Assembly (NCBI RefSeq): GCF_019933155.2
Contig: NZ_CP082944.1
Coordinates: 2,048,001-2,112,000 of the forward strand
Direction of reading: 5' to 3'
Source of the DNA: Metabacillus dongyingensis
Lineage (GTDB): Bacteria > Bacillota > Bacilli > Bacillales > Bacillaceae
DNA length: 64,000 bases
Of this stretch, positions 36,697 through 44,865 are shown one piece after another. Numbering within the stretch: the stretch's first letter is position 1; each line of letters opens with the position of its first letter. A model generated the notes under the pieces. The model made no database searches and was not told the DNA's origin. It was given only the letters and a program-made list of their open reading frames with translations. Made by a program: the position numbers and the translations under genes.

Positions 36697-36725
36697 TTGT
36701 ACACTCTTTGATAGTTCAATATACG
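36697..36725 (+). promoter_or_regulatory. Sigma-A-like promoter for ylbK-ylbL
   Basis: TTGTAC (36697-36702), a 17-base spacer and TATACG (36720-36725) lie about 70 bases before ylbK. Confidence 0.5.
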
Positions 36726-36794
36726 AGAATAGGGGACCATTTTAGACCATAGAATTGACTAACGGATGAATTGACATTAGAGGAGGGTATCTCT

Positions 36795-37595
36795 TTGAAG
36801 AGAGAACCTAAAATTGGTCTTGCCTTAGGATCTGGAGGAGCTCGAGGTTTTGCTCATCTGGGAGTATTGAAGGTACTTAGTGAAGAGGGGATACCGATCA
36901 GCATGATTGCCGGCAGCAGCATGGGTGCTTTAGTAGGCAGTTTTTATGCAACAGGGCTTGGATTTGATCATTTATATAAACTTGCCACACTATTTAAACG
37001 CAAATATTATTTGGATTTTACGGTGCCTAAAATGGGCTTTATTGCAGGAAACCGGGTAAAAGACTTTATTAAAGTGTTTACAAGAGGCAAGCATATTGAA
37101 GACTTGGATATACCGCTGTCGATTGTTGCAACAGACTTATACGAAGGGAAAAAAGTGGTTTTTACGAAAGGACCGGTTGCAGATGCCGTACGGGCAAGCA
37201 TCGCCATTCCAGGTATTTTTGTTCCCGAAAAAATAGATGGAAAACTCCTTATTGACGGCGGAGTGATCGACAGGATTCCCGTTTCGGTTGTAAAAGAGAT
37301 GGGTGCAGATCTTGTCATTGCTGTAGATGTTTCGCATGTGAAAAAGACAGAAGAAATCACGTCTATTTTTGATGTGATTCTGCAGAGCCTTGATATTATG
37401 CAGGATGAGCTTGTACATCACCGCAAAATAGCCTCGGATATTATGATACGTCCGCATGTAGAGCAATATAGTTCAAGAGCATTTAAAAACATAAAAGAAA
37501 TCATTGAAATTGGTGAAAACGAAGCAAGAAAGCATGTAAACGAAATAAAAGAGCTGATAGAGAGTTGGAAGGGGTCACAGCAAGATGAAGAATAA
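36795..37595 (+). CDS. ylbK: YlbK, patatin-like phospholipase family
   Basis: A 266-residue patatin-type esterase/phospholipase. The oxyanion-hole block GSGGARGFAHLG (12-23), the nucleophile GSSMG with S42, and the catalytic Asp in the later DGG (in LLIDGGVIDRIP) are all present. It probably hydrolyses acyl lipids in the cytosol. AGGAGGG lies 7 bases before the TTG at 36795, so the longer frame from 36771 is unlikely. It overlaps ylbL by 11 bases. Confidence 0.92.
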   Translation: MKREPKIGLALGSGGARGFAHLGVLKVLSEEGIPISMIAGSSMGALVGSFYATGLGFDHLYKLATLFKRKYYLDFTVPKMGFIAGNRVKDFIKVFTRGKHIEDLDIPLSIVATDLYEGKKVVFTKGPVADAVRASIAIPGIFVPEKIDGKLLIDGGVIDRIPVSVVKEMGADLVIAVDVSHVKKTEEITSIFDVILQSLDIMQDELVHHRKIASDIMIRPHVEQYSSRAFKNIKEIIEIGENEARKHVNEIKELIESWKGSQQDEE

Positions 37596-38604
37596 CAAAG
37601 TAGTCAGGGCCATTTTAATAGGAGTGATCATAGCAGCGGTCCTGAATTTTATTAAACTCCCTTATTACGTAACAAAGCCTGGCATGGCAACAGAGCTCGA
37701 GCCGATCATTGAAGTTGATGGCGGCTATGAGGAAGAAGGCAGCTTTTCGCTTACAACCGTTGGATTTGGAAGGGCGAATATTTTCTCCTACACCCTTGCA
37801 AATATCCTTCCTTACCATGAGCTTTTGCCGCTTGAAGATGTCGTTCAAGAAGGTGAATCAGATGATGATTATCTAAATAGACAAATGCATATGATGGAAT
37901 CTTCTCAGGAATCTGCTGTGTCTTTAGCATATGAAAAGGCAGGCAAAAAAGTGGATTACAAGTTTCACGGAATCTACGTTATGCAAGTTGTAGATGGGAT
38001 GCCATCAGAGGGCAAACTTAAAGCAGGAGACCGTATTTTTAAAGTCGACGGGAAGGAATTTAAAACAGCAGAAGAGTTTATAGCCTACGTCGGCCAAAAG
38101 AAAAAAGGCGATAAGATCAATGTTACATATGACCGCAATGGCAAAGAGGGCAAAACCGAAATTACAGCATCTGAATTTCCGGATAACAAAAAGAAAGTCG
38201 GGATCGGTATATCTCTTGTGACAGACAGAGAATTGATTACCGACCCTGAGATTTCGCTTGATACAAACAATATTGGCGGTCCTTCTGCAGGCCTGATGAT
38301 GACTCTTGAAATTTATAATCAGCTTACGAAAGAAGATTATACAAAAGGCTATAACATTGCAGGCACCGGTACGATTGATGAAAATGGAACTGTCGGGCCA
38401 ATAGGCGGGATCTCGCAGAAAATTGTTGCTGCCGACAAATCAGGGGCAGAAATCTTCTTCGCCCCGAATCAGAACGGAATTGCTGCATCTAATTATAAAG
38501 AAGCAGTTGCAACTGCCAAAGATATCGAAACGGATATGAAAATTGTGCCGATTGATACGTTTGATGACGCAGTAGATTATCTTAAAACATTAAAAGAGAA
38601 ATAA
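37585..38604 (+). CDS. ylbL: YlbL/DdcP, membrane-anchored PDZ-Lon protease
   Basis: A 339-residue protein. One N-terminal transmembrane segment (about 7-25) is followed by an extracytoplasmic PDZ domain (about 115-195) and a Lon-type serine protease domain with catalytic S234 (in GGPSAGLMM) and K279 (in GGISQKI). In B. subtilis, YlbL (DdcP) helps recovery from the DNA damage checkpoint by removing the division inhibitor YneA. Its ATG overlaps the end of ylbK. It ends in a terminator shared with tmcAL. Confidence 0.93.
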   Translation: MKNNKVVRAILIGVIIAAVLNFIKLPYYVTKPGMATELEPIIEVDGGYEEEGSFSLTTVGFGRANIFSYTLANILPYHELLPLEDVVQEGESDDDYLNRQMHMMESSQESAVSLAYEKAGKKVDYKFHGIYVMQVVDGMPSEGKLKAGDRIFKVDGKEFKTAEEFIAYVGQKKKGDKINVTYDRNGKEGKTEITASEFPDNKKKVGIGISLVTDRELITDPEISLDTNNIGGPSAGLMMTLEIYNQLTKEDYTKGYNIAGTGTIDENGTVGPIGGISQKIVAADKSGAEIFFAPNQNGIAASNYKEAVATAKDIETDMKIVPIDTFDDAVDYLKTLKEK

Positions 38605-38636
38605 AAAAAGTGACTTCATCGCGAAGTCACTTTTTT
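38604..38636. terminator. Bidirectional terminator, ylbL/tmcAL
   Basis: AAAAAAGTGACTTC pairs perfectly with GAAGTCACTTTTTT between the two convergent genes. Confidence 0.9.
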
Positions 38637-38647
38637 ATTGGTACGTC

Positions 38648-39877
38648 CTATAAAAACAGTTTTTCCTTTTCGTCATATTGAACAGGTCTTGTTGAATATT
38701 CGCTGTGCATAAACTGAGAACGAATCGGTTCAGGGAAAATCATGGCGTATACGGAAGCTGCTTTTATGTCCAGATCAAGCAGCGGGTGGCTGAATGCCGA
38801 CAAAGTTGAAACAATTGGTTTATCAACCGCTTTTTTTATACGGTTTAAATATGTGCGTCCCTGCGAAGACATGCCGAGAAGTCTCAAATAAGGGGCTGCT
38901 GCTTCCTCGAGCTTCATTTGCTCTTTGGTTGTTCTGGTTAAAATATGAAGACAAAGACGCTGAAGCCTTGTCCACGTGTACCGTTTTGTTTTCAGCTGCT
39001 CCATAAAATCTTTAAATGATGAAGCCTGCTGAATGAGAGATTTAATCCTATTTTCAAGGCCTTCTTCCACTTCATAGATTTGTTTCAGTTCATCGTGCGT
39101 CATCGTGCAGATTGTATACTTCAGGAATCCAAAGTAATCCTCCCATTGATGAAAGGTGTCAAAATTATCTTTATACTGCTTGAGATGATACAAGGAGGTT
39201 TCAGGTACAAAGGATTGGATATCTTTGTTTTCTTCTGAGAAAATGGCCTTGCGTATGCTTGTTGCACTTGCGATGGGGGTTTCATTAAATTCTTCATCAT
39301 GATAGCCGGCAGCTGTACGTTTAATCGTAAGGGGGGATATAGCAGCTCCCTGTTTTTGAATGGCCTTTACATATTGATACCCGAGAATATTATTCGGCAA
39401 AGATAAATCAAGCGTATGCCCGCCTGTATTCAGTGATTGATAGGCTTTTGTCTGAGCGCTTGGATAACTTATCCCTTGTTTCATATAATACTTAATAGCA
39501 TCCTGATAGTCTGAATCAAGTTCTTCAAGTGTTTCAGCCGTTTCAAGAAAAGGGGAGATGTCTCCATTCTCACTGCCAAAGCAAACCGAATCGCATTTTA
39601 ATGCTTCCAATATGGAAATGGCGCCTTCTGCGAAGATTTCTGCTTTTTGGGTCGCAAATGCATATGGAAGTTCAATGACAAGATCAGCTCCCTGCTGCAG
39701 GGCCATTTTAGCACGGCTCCATTTTGAGACAAGCGCAGGCTCGCCCCGCTGCAAAAAATGACCGCTCATTACGGCGATGACTGCATCAGCCTCTGCTTTT
39801 TCCTTTGAAGCCTGAAGGTGATAGCGATGGCCATTATGGAACGGATTGTATTCAACTACTAACCCAACTGATTTCAA
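38648..39877 (-). CDS. tmcAL: TmcAL (YlbM), tRNA-Met cytidine acetate ligase
   Basis: A 409-residue nucleotidyltransferase-like enzyme. It starts with SVGLVVEYNPFHNGHRYHL, whose HNGH is the HIGH-like ATP site, and has the KRTAAGYHD block near residue 190. In B. subtilis it makes N4-acetylcytidine at the wobble base of elongator tRNA-Met using acetate and ATP. GGGAGGG lies upstream of the TTG at 39877, which matches the family start better than the frame from 39907. It is divergent from ylbN. Confidence 0.92.
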   Translation of the reverse strand: MKSVGLVVEYNPFHNGHRYHLQASKEKAEADAVIAVMSGHFLQRGEPALVSKWSRAKMALQQGADLVIELPYAFATQKAEIFAEGAISILEALKCDSVCFGSENGDISPFLETAETLEELDSDYQDAIKYYMKQGISYPSAQTKAYQSLNTGGHTLDLSLPNNILGYQYVKAIQKQGAAISPLTIKRTAAGYHDEEFNETPIASATSIRKAIFSEENKDIQSFVPETSLYHLKQYKDNFDTFHQWEDYFGFLKYTICTMTHDELKQIYEVEEGLENRIKSLIQQASSFKDFMEQLKTKRYTWTRLQRLCLHILTRTTKEQMKLEEAAAPYLRLLGMSSQGRTYLNRIKKAVDKPIVSTLSAFSHPLLDLDIKAASVYAMIFPEPIRSQFMHSEYSTRPVQYDEKEKLFL

Positions 39878-40049
39878 AAACATCCCTCCCTGGTACTTTC
39901 TTTTCATTTTTTCTAATTAAATCATGAAACGTGCAGAGCATGAAGTCAAGTTTCTGTAAAAAAATATGGATGAAAGACCTTAAAAAACAGCTTGAACATT
40001 TTGCATTAAAACAATATTCATGTATACTAAACACTGTAAAGAAAAAATA

Positions 40050-40078
40050 TTGACAAATATTATTGCGAAAGCTATAAT
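40050..40078 (+). promoter_or_regulatory. Consensus sigma-A promoter for ylbN-rpmF
   Basis: A perfect TTGACA (40050-40055), a 17-base spacer and a perfect TATAAT (40073-40078). Transcription should start near 40085, 22 bases before the ylbN ATG. This is the strongest promoter seen in the window, as expected for a ribosomal protein operon. Confidence 0.9.
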
Positions 40079-40106
40079 TACCTTTGTTGCCTTGAGGTGA
40101 TACCAT

Positions 40107-40628
40107 ATGAAATGGTCTATTAATCAACTGAACCAACTGCAAAACAAGGGACTGCAAATTGATGAAACCGTCCAATTAACAGATATGAAAGGCGCGCTTT
40201 CTGAAATACGTGAAATTTCACCTGTTTCAGTAAAAGGCAGAGCAGATCTGGGCTCTTCTAAAGCAACTTTTCATTTGACGCTGACTGGCACGCTGATTCT
40301 CCCTTGTGCAAGAACGCTAGTGGATGTTCCATTCCCGTTCGAAATTCATACAACGGAAACGTTTTTATTAAAACCGAATGCAGACTTCGAGATGGAGGAA
40401 GATGTCCATCACGTTCAAGAAGATATCGTTGACTTAATACCTGTTATTAAAGAAAACATACTTTTGGAAGTACCAATGCAGGTTTTTAGCGATTCTGTTG
40501 AAGAAAATGATCAGGCTGCCCCGCAAGAGGGAAAAGATTGGAAAGTTATCTCTGAAGAAGATAACAAAAACAAGATTGACCCGAGACTTGCCGGCTTATC
40601 GAAATTCTTCGATGATCAAGACAGCTAA
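40107..40628 (+). CDS. ylbN: YlbN, DUF177 (YceD) family protein
   Basis: A 173-residue protein of the DUF177/YceD family, which precedes rpmF in many bacteria. In other organisms it is linked to 23S rRNA processing. Visible features are RADLGSSKATFHLTLTGTLILPCARTLVDVPFPFEIH and an acidic region, ending with KIDPRLAGLSKFFDD, the typical family tail. GAGGTGAT precedes the ATG. It is co-transcribed with rpmF. Confidence 0.92.
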   Translation: MKWSINQLNQLQNKGLQIDETVQLTDMKGALSEIREISPVSVKGRADLGSSKATFHLTLTGTLILPCARTLVDVPFPFEIHTTETFLLKPNADFEMEEDVHHVQEDIVDLIPVIKENILLEVPMQVFSDSVEENDQAAPQEGKDWKVISEEDNKNKIDPRLAGLSKFFDDQDS

Positions 40629-40704
40629 TGCTATTGTTTAGCACTTATATATAGGCTGTTTTAAACACAAAGTTTTAATGAAACTCTGTAAGGAGGTGGG
40701 AATA

Positions 40705-40878
40705 ATGGCTGTACCTTTTAGAAGAACTTCTAAAACAAGAAAAAGACTACGTCGTACACACTTCAAATTGCAAGTGCCTGGTATGGTAGCATGCCCAAAC
40801 TGTGGTGAAGTTAAATTAGCTCACCGTGTATGTAAAGAATGTGGAACATACAAAGGAAAAGAAGTTGTTAGCAAATAA
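40705..40878 (+). CDS. rpmF: 50S ribosomal protein L32
   Basis: A 57-residue L32 of the zinc-binding form, with C30/C33 and C43/C46. It begins with [28 protein letters not shown] lies about 7 bases before the ATG at 40705, so the nine codons upstream are not translated. It ends with a strong terminator. Confidence 0.97.
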   Translation: MAVPFRRTSKTRKRLRRTHFKLQVPGMVACPNCGEVKLAHRVCKECGTYKGKEVVSK

Positions 40879-40888
40879 TAACTTCATT

Positions 40889-40924
40889 AAAAACGCAAGG
40901 ATCTCTGATCCTTGCGTTTTTTTT
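40889..40924 (+). terminator. Terminator of ylbN-rpmF
   Basis: AAAAACGCAAGGATC pairs perfectly with GATCCTTGCGTTTTT, a 15-bp stem with a 3-base loop, then T. Confidence 0.92.
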
Positions 40925-41008
40925 ATGAAATATAAAGATGTTCTAGTGCTTGGCCGGTCCTTTCTATAAAATAAAAGATATTCATCTTGTTCTATTAGGG
41001 GGATAAAA

Positions 41009-41767
41009 GTGGGGAAAGTATTAGCAAGCGAGAGAAACGGGATATTAGAGATCAAAATTAACCGTCCGGAACGACGAAATGCAATTGATTATGATGTGAT
41101 GAACGAATTAGAAGCGATTCTTGGAGTGGCAGAAGACAATGAAAGACTGATTGCGGCAACGATAACCGGAAGCGGCAGAAAGGCGTTTTGTTCAGGCGGT
41201 GATCTTTCTGTTTTCGGAAATATCACGACTGCTGAAGAAGCGCTGCATATGCTTTCGAAAATGGGGGATCTATTATACAGAATCATGACTCTTCCTGTAC
41301 CGACATTCGCTTTGATTAATGGTACGGCTGTAGGAGGAGGGATGGAAATAGCAGCTTCTGCTGATTTCAGATTAGTGAATGAAGAGGCTTCGCTTGGGTT
41401 TATTCAGGGAAATCAAGCGATTACAACTGGGTGGGGCGGAAGCACAATGCTATTTGAAAAAATGCAGCATGATTCAGCCCTGTACATGCTCACAAGCGGA
41501 CAAATAATTAATGCAGAAAAGGCAAAAGAACTCGGATTCGCTTCGAACGTTTTTCATTCTGAAACATTTGAAGCAGATGCTTTGGATTTTATAAGAAAGT
41601 CTCTTATTCCTTATCCTGATGTGATACGAGGGTATAAAAGAGTTCAGATTAATAAATGGGTCCGTTCCGGCCTGAAAGAACGAATGCAGGAAGAAATTGC
41701 AAAGTGTGCAGAGCTATGGACAGGTGAAGACCATCTTTGTGCTGTAAGGCAATTCTTCCAAAAATAG
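41009..41767 (+). CDS. Enoyl-CoA hydratase/isomerase family protein
   Basis: A 252-residue crotonase-fold enzyme. The N-terminal NRPERRNAIDYDVM block, the oxyanion segment KAFCSGGDLSVFG and the second segment GTAVGGGMEIAASADFRL are typical. The position equivalent to the catalytic Glu falls in the ITTGWGGS stretch, which lacks the usual Glu, so the reaction may be isomerase- or hydrolase-like; this is an inference. The start is a GTG with AGGGGG 7 bases upstream. It lies between rpmF and gerR, where I do not recall a B. subtilis gene. Confidence 0.88.
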   Translation: MGKVLASERNGILEIKINRPERRNAIDYDVMNELEAILGVAEDNERLIAATITGSGRKAFCSGGDLSVFGNITTAEEALHMLSKMGDLLYRIMTLPVPTFALINGTAVGGGMEIAASADFRLVNEEASLGFIQGNQAITTGWGGSTMLFEKMQHDSALYMLTSGQIINAEKAKELGFASNVFHSETFEADALDFIRKSLIPYPDVIRGYKRVQINKWVRSGLKERMQEEIAKCAELWTGEDHLCAVRQFFQK

Positions 41768-41874
41768 ACAGTAAAAAACAGCTTGTAACCCTGGGATTTC
41801 TGTCACGTTCGATAGTCTATCTATTCTAGCAGGCGCATATGTATGTAAAAAATGCGTATTAGGGGGATTAGAAA

Positions 41875-42486
41875 ATGACTACTACACGTCAGGATGCTTG
41901 GACTCAGGATGAGGATTTGATGCTCGCTGAAATTGTTCTCAGGCAGATCCGGGAAGGCGGAACACAGCTTGCTGCATTCGAAGAAGTAGGGAAAAAGTTA
42001 TCAAGAACGGCTGCTGCATGCGGTTTTCGATGGAATTCCTATGTAAGAAAACAATACAAATCAGCGATTGAAATGGCAAAAGCACAGCGAAAAAAAATCC
42101 GCAAACAAGAAACTGAAGAATCAGCTGAACCTTCTCAGCCCTCTTTTGAAAACGAATCACAGCCTGAAGCAGGCGTACCCCTGACTTTTCATGAAGTGAT
42201 TTCATTTTTGAAAAACTATGAAAATTCTGGAAGTGCTGCAGACTTAAAAAGTGAAAATGAAAGCCTCATTAAAAAAATAATTAATCTGGAGCAGCAAATC
42301 GAAAAGCTCCAAGCTGAAAAAGAAACCATCCACAGCAATTTGAAGATTGTAGAGGAAGATTATATGATGCTGATTGAAATGATGGAACGCGCAAGAAATA
42401 TGGCTGTTCTGAGAGACGATGAGCGCAGCCGCAAGGTTAAGTTTCAAGTAGACCGAAATGGGAATCTGGAAAGAGCTGAAAAATAA
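41875..42486 (+). CDS. gerR: GerR (YlbO), RsfA-family sporulation regulator
   Basis: A 203-residue protein. The N-terminal Myb/SANT-like DNA-binding region (about 6-62) has W7, TQDEDLMLAE and FRWNSYVRKQY. A Glu/Ser-rich linker follows, then a coiled coil (about 120-175, SLIKKIINLEQQIEKLQAEKE). RsfA-family proteins regulate sporulation genes; YlbO was named GerR in B. subtilis, where it acts in the mother cell. AGGGGGAT lies before the ATG. It ends in an unusually long terminator stem. Confidence 0.88.
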   Translation: MTTTRQDAWTQDEDLMLAEIVLRQIREGGTQLAAFEEVGKKLSRTAAACGFRWNSYVRKQYKSAIEMAKAQRKKIRKQETEESAEPSQPSFENESQPEAGVPLTFHEVISFLKNYENSGSAADLKSENESLIKKIINLEQQIEKLQAEKETIHSNLKIVEEDYMMLIEMMERARNMAVLRDDERSRKVKFQVDRNGNLERAEK

Positions 42487-42520
42487 AAGAATGACCGCAG
42501 ATGCGGTCATTCTTTTATTT
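42481..42520. terminator. Bidirectional terminator, gerR/ylbP
   Basis: An 18-bp perfect stem (42481-42498 with 42503-42520) and a 4-base loop, between convergent genes. It includes the gerR stop codon. Confidence 0.9.
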
Positions 42521-42536
42521 TATTGAAAGGATATTT

Positions 42537-43016
42537 TTACGCAGATTCGCCTTTTTGTTCGGAAACGCCTTCAGGATACCAGACAAGAGGATTTTCTCCC
42601 TTATCCCGCTCCATGTCATAAGTGACGGACTCAAAACCCATTCTCGACCAGAATTCACCTGACTTTATTCTTGGATTGGTTTTGATTGGAACACCGTAAG
42701 ACTTCGCGTATTCAACAAGTGCCGTACCATAGCCTTTTCGTTTATAATCAGGAAGCACTTCAAGCTTCCATAATTCCAGGTAATCCTGTTTTGGATCAAA
42801 ATATTCGTCGAACTTTTTATCGACCCGGTACAGACTCATACGGGCAACTAATTTATCGCCGAAGTAAATGCCGTAGAATGGCGAATTACTATCATTTTCT
42901 ATGATGTTATCCTGAAGATCATCAAGCATGGACAGCTCCTGCAGTCCGTATTCTTTAAATTTTTTGAATTCCTCTAATGTCTTATAATTAATAAGCAATT
43001 TTTCTACCTTAAACAT
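42537..43016 (-). CDS. ylbP: YlbP, GNAT acetyltransferase
   Basis: A 159-residue GNAT protein. The acetyl-CoA motif is in WKLEVLPDYKRKGYGTALVEYAKS (R-K-G-Y-G-T) and the C-terminal signature is FWSRMGFESV. It matches YlbP in size and place. The ATG at 43016 has AAGGGGGAG upstream, so the longer frame to 43055 is not used. The substrate is unknown. It is divergent from the acyl-CoA carboxylase operon. Confidence 0.88.
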   Translation of the reverse strand: MFKVEKLLINYKTLEEFKKFKEYGLQELSMLDDLQDNIIENDSNSPFYGIYFGDKLVARMSLYRVDKKFDEYFDPKQDYLELWKLEVLPDYKRKGYGTALVEYAKSYGVPIKTNPRIKSGEFWSRMGFESVTYDMERDKGENPLVWYPEGVSEQKGESA

Positions 43017-43141
43017 TGTTTCTCCCCCTTGCAGCCTCTGATCGTTGTATATCATACAGGTTTAAGATAAGAATACAAAATCTTAATAAAATTTTAAAAC
43101 TTACATTTATTATACCACGAAGAAAAGATTAGAAAAGAGTT

Positions 43142-43156
43142 TAGTGAGCGTTTTCA
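43142..43156 (+). promoter_or_regulatory. Possible cre (CcpA site) before the carboxylase operon
   Basis: TAGTGAGCGTTTTCA fits the catabolite-responsive element WTGNNARCGNWWWCA with one mismatch. It lies 94 bases before the first gene, in the right area for a promoter. CcpA control would suit a catabolic operon, but the match is by eye only. Confidence 0.35.
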
Positions 43157-43235
43157 TTTTTAAAGAAGGAAATTTAAAGTTTATGAAGAAATGTACTCTG
43201 TGGGGATATTCTTTTACACCTTGGGAGGGAAGAAA

Positions 43236-44573
43236 TTGAAGAAGATTTTAATTGCAAACCGGGGAGAAATTGCGCTTCGGATTATCAAAACATGCAAAAA
43301 AATGGGGATTGAAACAGTCGTCATTTTTTCTGATGCTGATGCTGATTTGCCATTTGTTAAAGAAGCAGACTATGCCTTTAGAATAGGTGAAGCTGCTGTC
43401 TCGAAATCCTATTTATTAAAGGATGAAATTTTAAATATTGCTGTCCGGGAACAAGTGGATGGCATCCACCCAGGATATGGATTCTTATCTGAAAATACGG
43501 AGTTTGCTCAGGCAGCGGAAGAAAAGGGTATCAAGTTTATTGGTCCGAGTTCCGAAACAATGGCTTTAATGGGAGATAAAGTAGCAGCAAGAAAAACGAT
43601 GAAGGAAGCTTTCGTACCTGTTGTGCCCGGCAGTGTTACGGGCTTATCTACGATCGAAGAAGCCTGTTCGTTTGCAGCAGAAATCGGCTACCCGGTTATG
43701 CTTAAAGCAAGCGGAGGCGGAGGCGGGATCGGCATGCAGCGGTGCGACAATGAAGCGGCCCTTATGAAATGTTTTGCCTCTACAAAAACAAGAGCAAAAG
43801 CATACTTCGGAAACGATGAAGTTTTTATAGAAAAATTTATTGCTGATGCAAGGCACATTGAAATTCAATTATTTGGAGATCATCATGGAAATGTTGTTCA
43901 CATGTTCGAGCGTGACTGCTCTGTTCAGCGCAGAAACCAAAAAGTGGTTGAAGAATCTCCTTCTCCGCACTTATCCGGGGAGACAAGGGCTAAGATGTGT
44001 GAAGCAGCTGTTGCGGCAGCAAAGCATGTAGGATACATAAACGCAGGAACGATTGAGTTTATTGTTGATGATAAAGAAAACTTTTATTTTCTTGAAATGA
44101 ATACTAGGCTGCAAGTAGAACACAGGGTGACAGAAGGTGTCACAGGACTTGATCTTGTTGAACTTCAAATTCGGACTGCAGCAGGAGCTGAGCTTCCTTT
44201 TTCTCAAGATGAAATTTCGAAAAAAGGACATTCTATTCAATTTAGACTATATGCCGAGGATCCTGTGAAGTTCATTCCGTCACCCGGATTAATTAAAGCG
44301 TTTACATTTAATGAGACAGATGGGGTTATTATGGATTGTGCCTATGCAGAAGGGAACACGGTTACACCCTATTATGACCCGCTCGTGGCAAAAATCATTG
44401 TAAATGGCGAAAGCCGCGAAGAAACCATTGAAAAAGCACGGACCTTTTTAAATGAAATGAAAATCGAAGGAATTAAAACGAACCTTCCATTATTCATCAA
44501 TATTTTGTCGAATGAACAATTTAATCAGGGAAGATACAGCACATCTTTTCTGCAAACAGCGGTTTTCGCTTAA
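43236..44573 (+). CDS. Biotin carboxylase subunit of an acyl-CoA carboxylase
   Basis: A 445-residue AccC-type biotin carboxylase. It has the N-terminal KKILIANRGEIALRI, the ATP-grasp glycine loop KASGGGGGIGM (about 160-170), HMFERDCSVQRRNQKVVEESP, and EMNTRLQVEHRVTEG. It carboxylates the biotin of the carrier protein encoded next. GGGAGGG lies 6 bases before a TTG at 43236; the longer frame from 43191 has no site. The nearest B. subtilis relative I can name is YngH of the yngJIHGFE operon. Confidence 0.92.
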   Translation: MKKILIANRGEIALRIIKTCKKMGIETVVIFSDADADLPFVKEADYAFRIGEAAVSKSYLLKDEILNIAVREQVDGIHPGYGFLSENTEFAQAAEEKGIKFIGPSSETMALMGDKVAARKTMKEAFVPVVPGSVTGLSTIEEACSFAAEIGYPVMLKASGGGGGIGMQRCDNEAALMKCFASTKTRAKAYFGNDEVFIEKFIADARHIEIQLFGDHHGNVVHMFERDCSVQRRNQKVVEESPSPHLSGETRAKMCEAAVAAAKHVGYINAGTIEFIVDDKENFYFLEMNTRLQVEHRVTEGVTGLDLVELQIRTAAGAELPFSQDEISKKGHSIQFRLYAEDPVKFIPSPGLIKAFTFNETDGVIMDCAYAEGNTVTPYYDPLVAKIIVNGESREETIEKARTFLNEMKIEGIKTNLPLFINILSNEQFNQGRYSTSFLQTAVFA

Positions 44574-44632
44574 TTTAGAGCCAGTAAAATAATGAGTTTG
44601 TTTCACCACACCAAGAATGGAGGATTTATAAC

Positions 44633-44848
44633 ATGATCGAAATAAAAGCAAGTATGGCAGGAACAGTATTAAATGTATTAGTGGCAGCAGGGGACGAAGT
44701 AACGGCTGGACAAGATGTGATCATGCTCGAATCAATGAAAATGGAAATACCTTTAGACAGCCCTGAGAACGGCGTTGTGGAGGTAGTTAAAGCTGAATCC
44801 GGCGATTTCGTTAATGAAGGCGATGTATTAATCATTTTAAAAGCTTAA
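44633..44848 (+). CDS. Biotin/lipoyl attachment carrier protein (YngHB-like)
   Basis: A 71-residue protein consisting only of a biotinyl domain, with the modified lysine K36 in ESMKMEIP. It has no AccB-type N-terminal region, which sets it apart from the fatty-acid-synthesis carrier. GGAGG precedes the ATG. It lies between the biotin carboxylase and carboxyltransferase genes and must act as the mobile carrier between them. Confidence 0.93.
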   Translation: MIEIKASMAGTVLNVLVAAGDEVTAGQDVIMLESMKMEIPLDSPENGVVEVVKAESGDFVNEGDVLIILKA

Positions 44849-44865
44849 AAAAGGAGGTATTTCCA

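Noticed and set aside
41815..41860. A sigma-E promoter for gerR
   Set aside because: CATATGTA is suggestive but the -35 match is poor; not supportable by eye.
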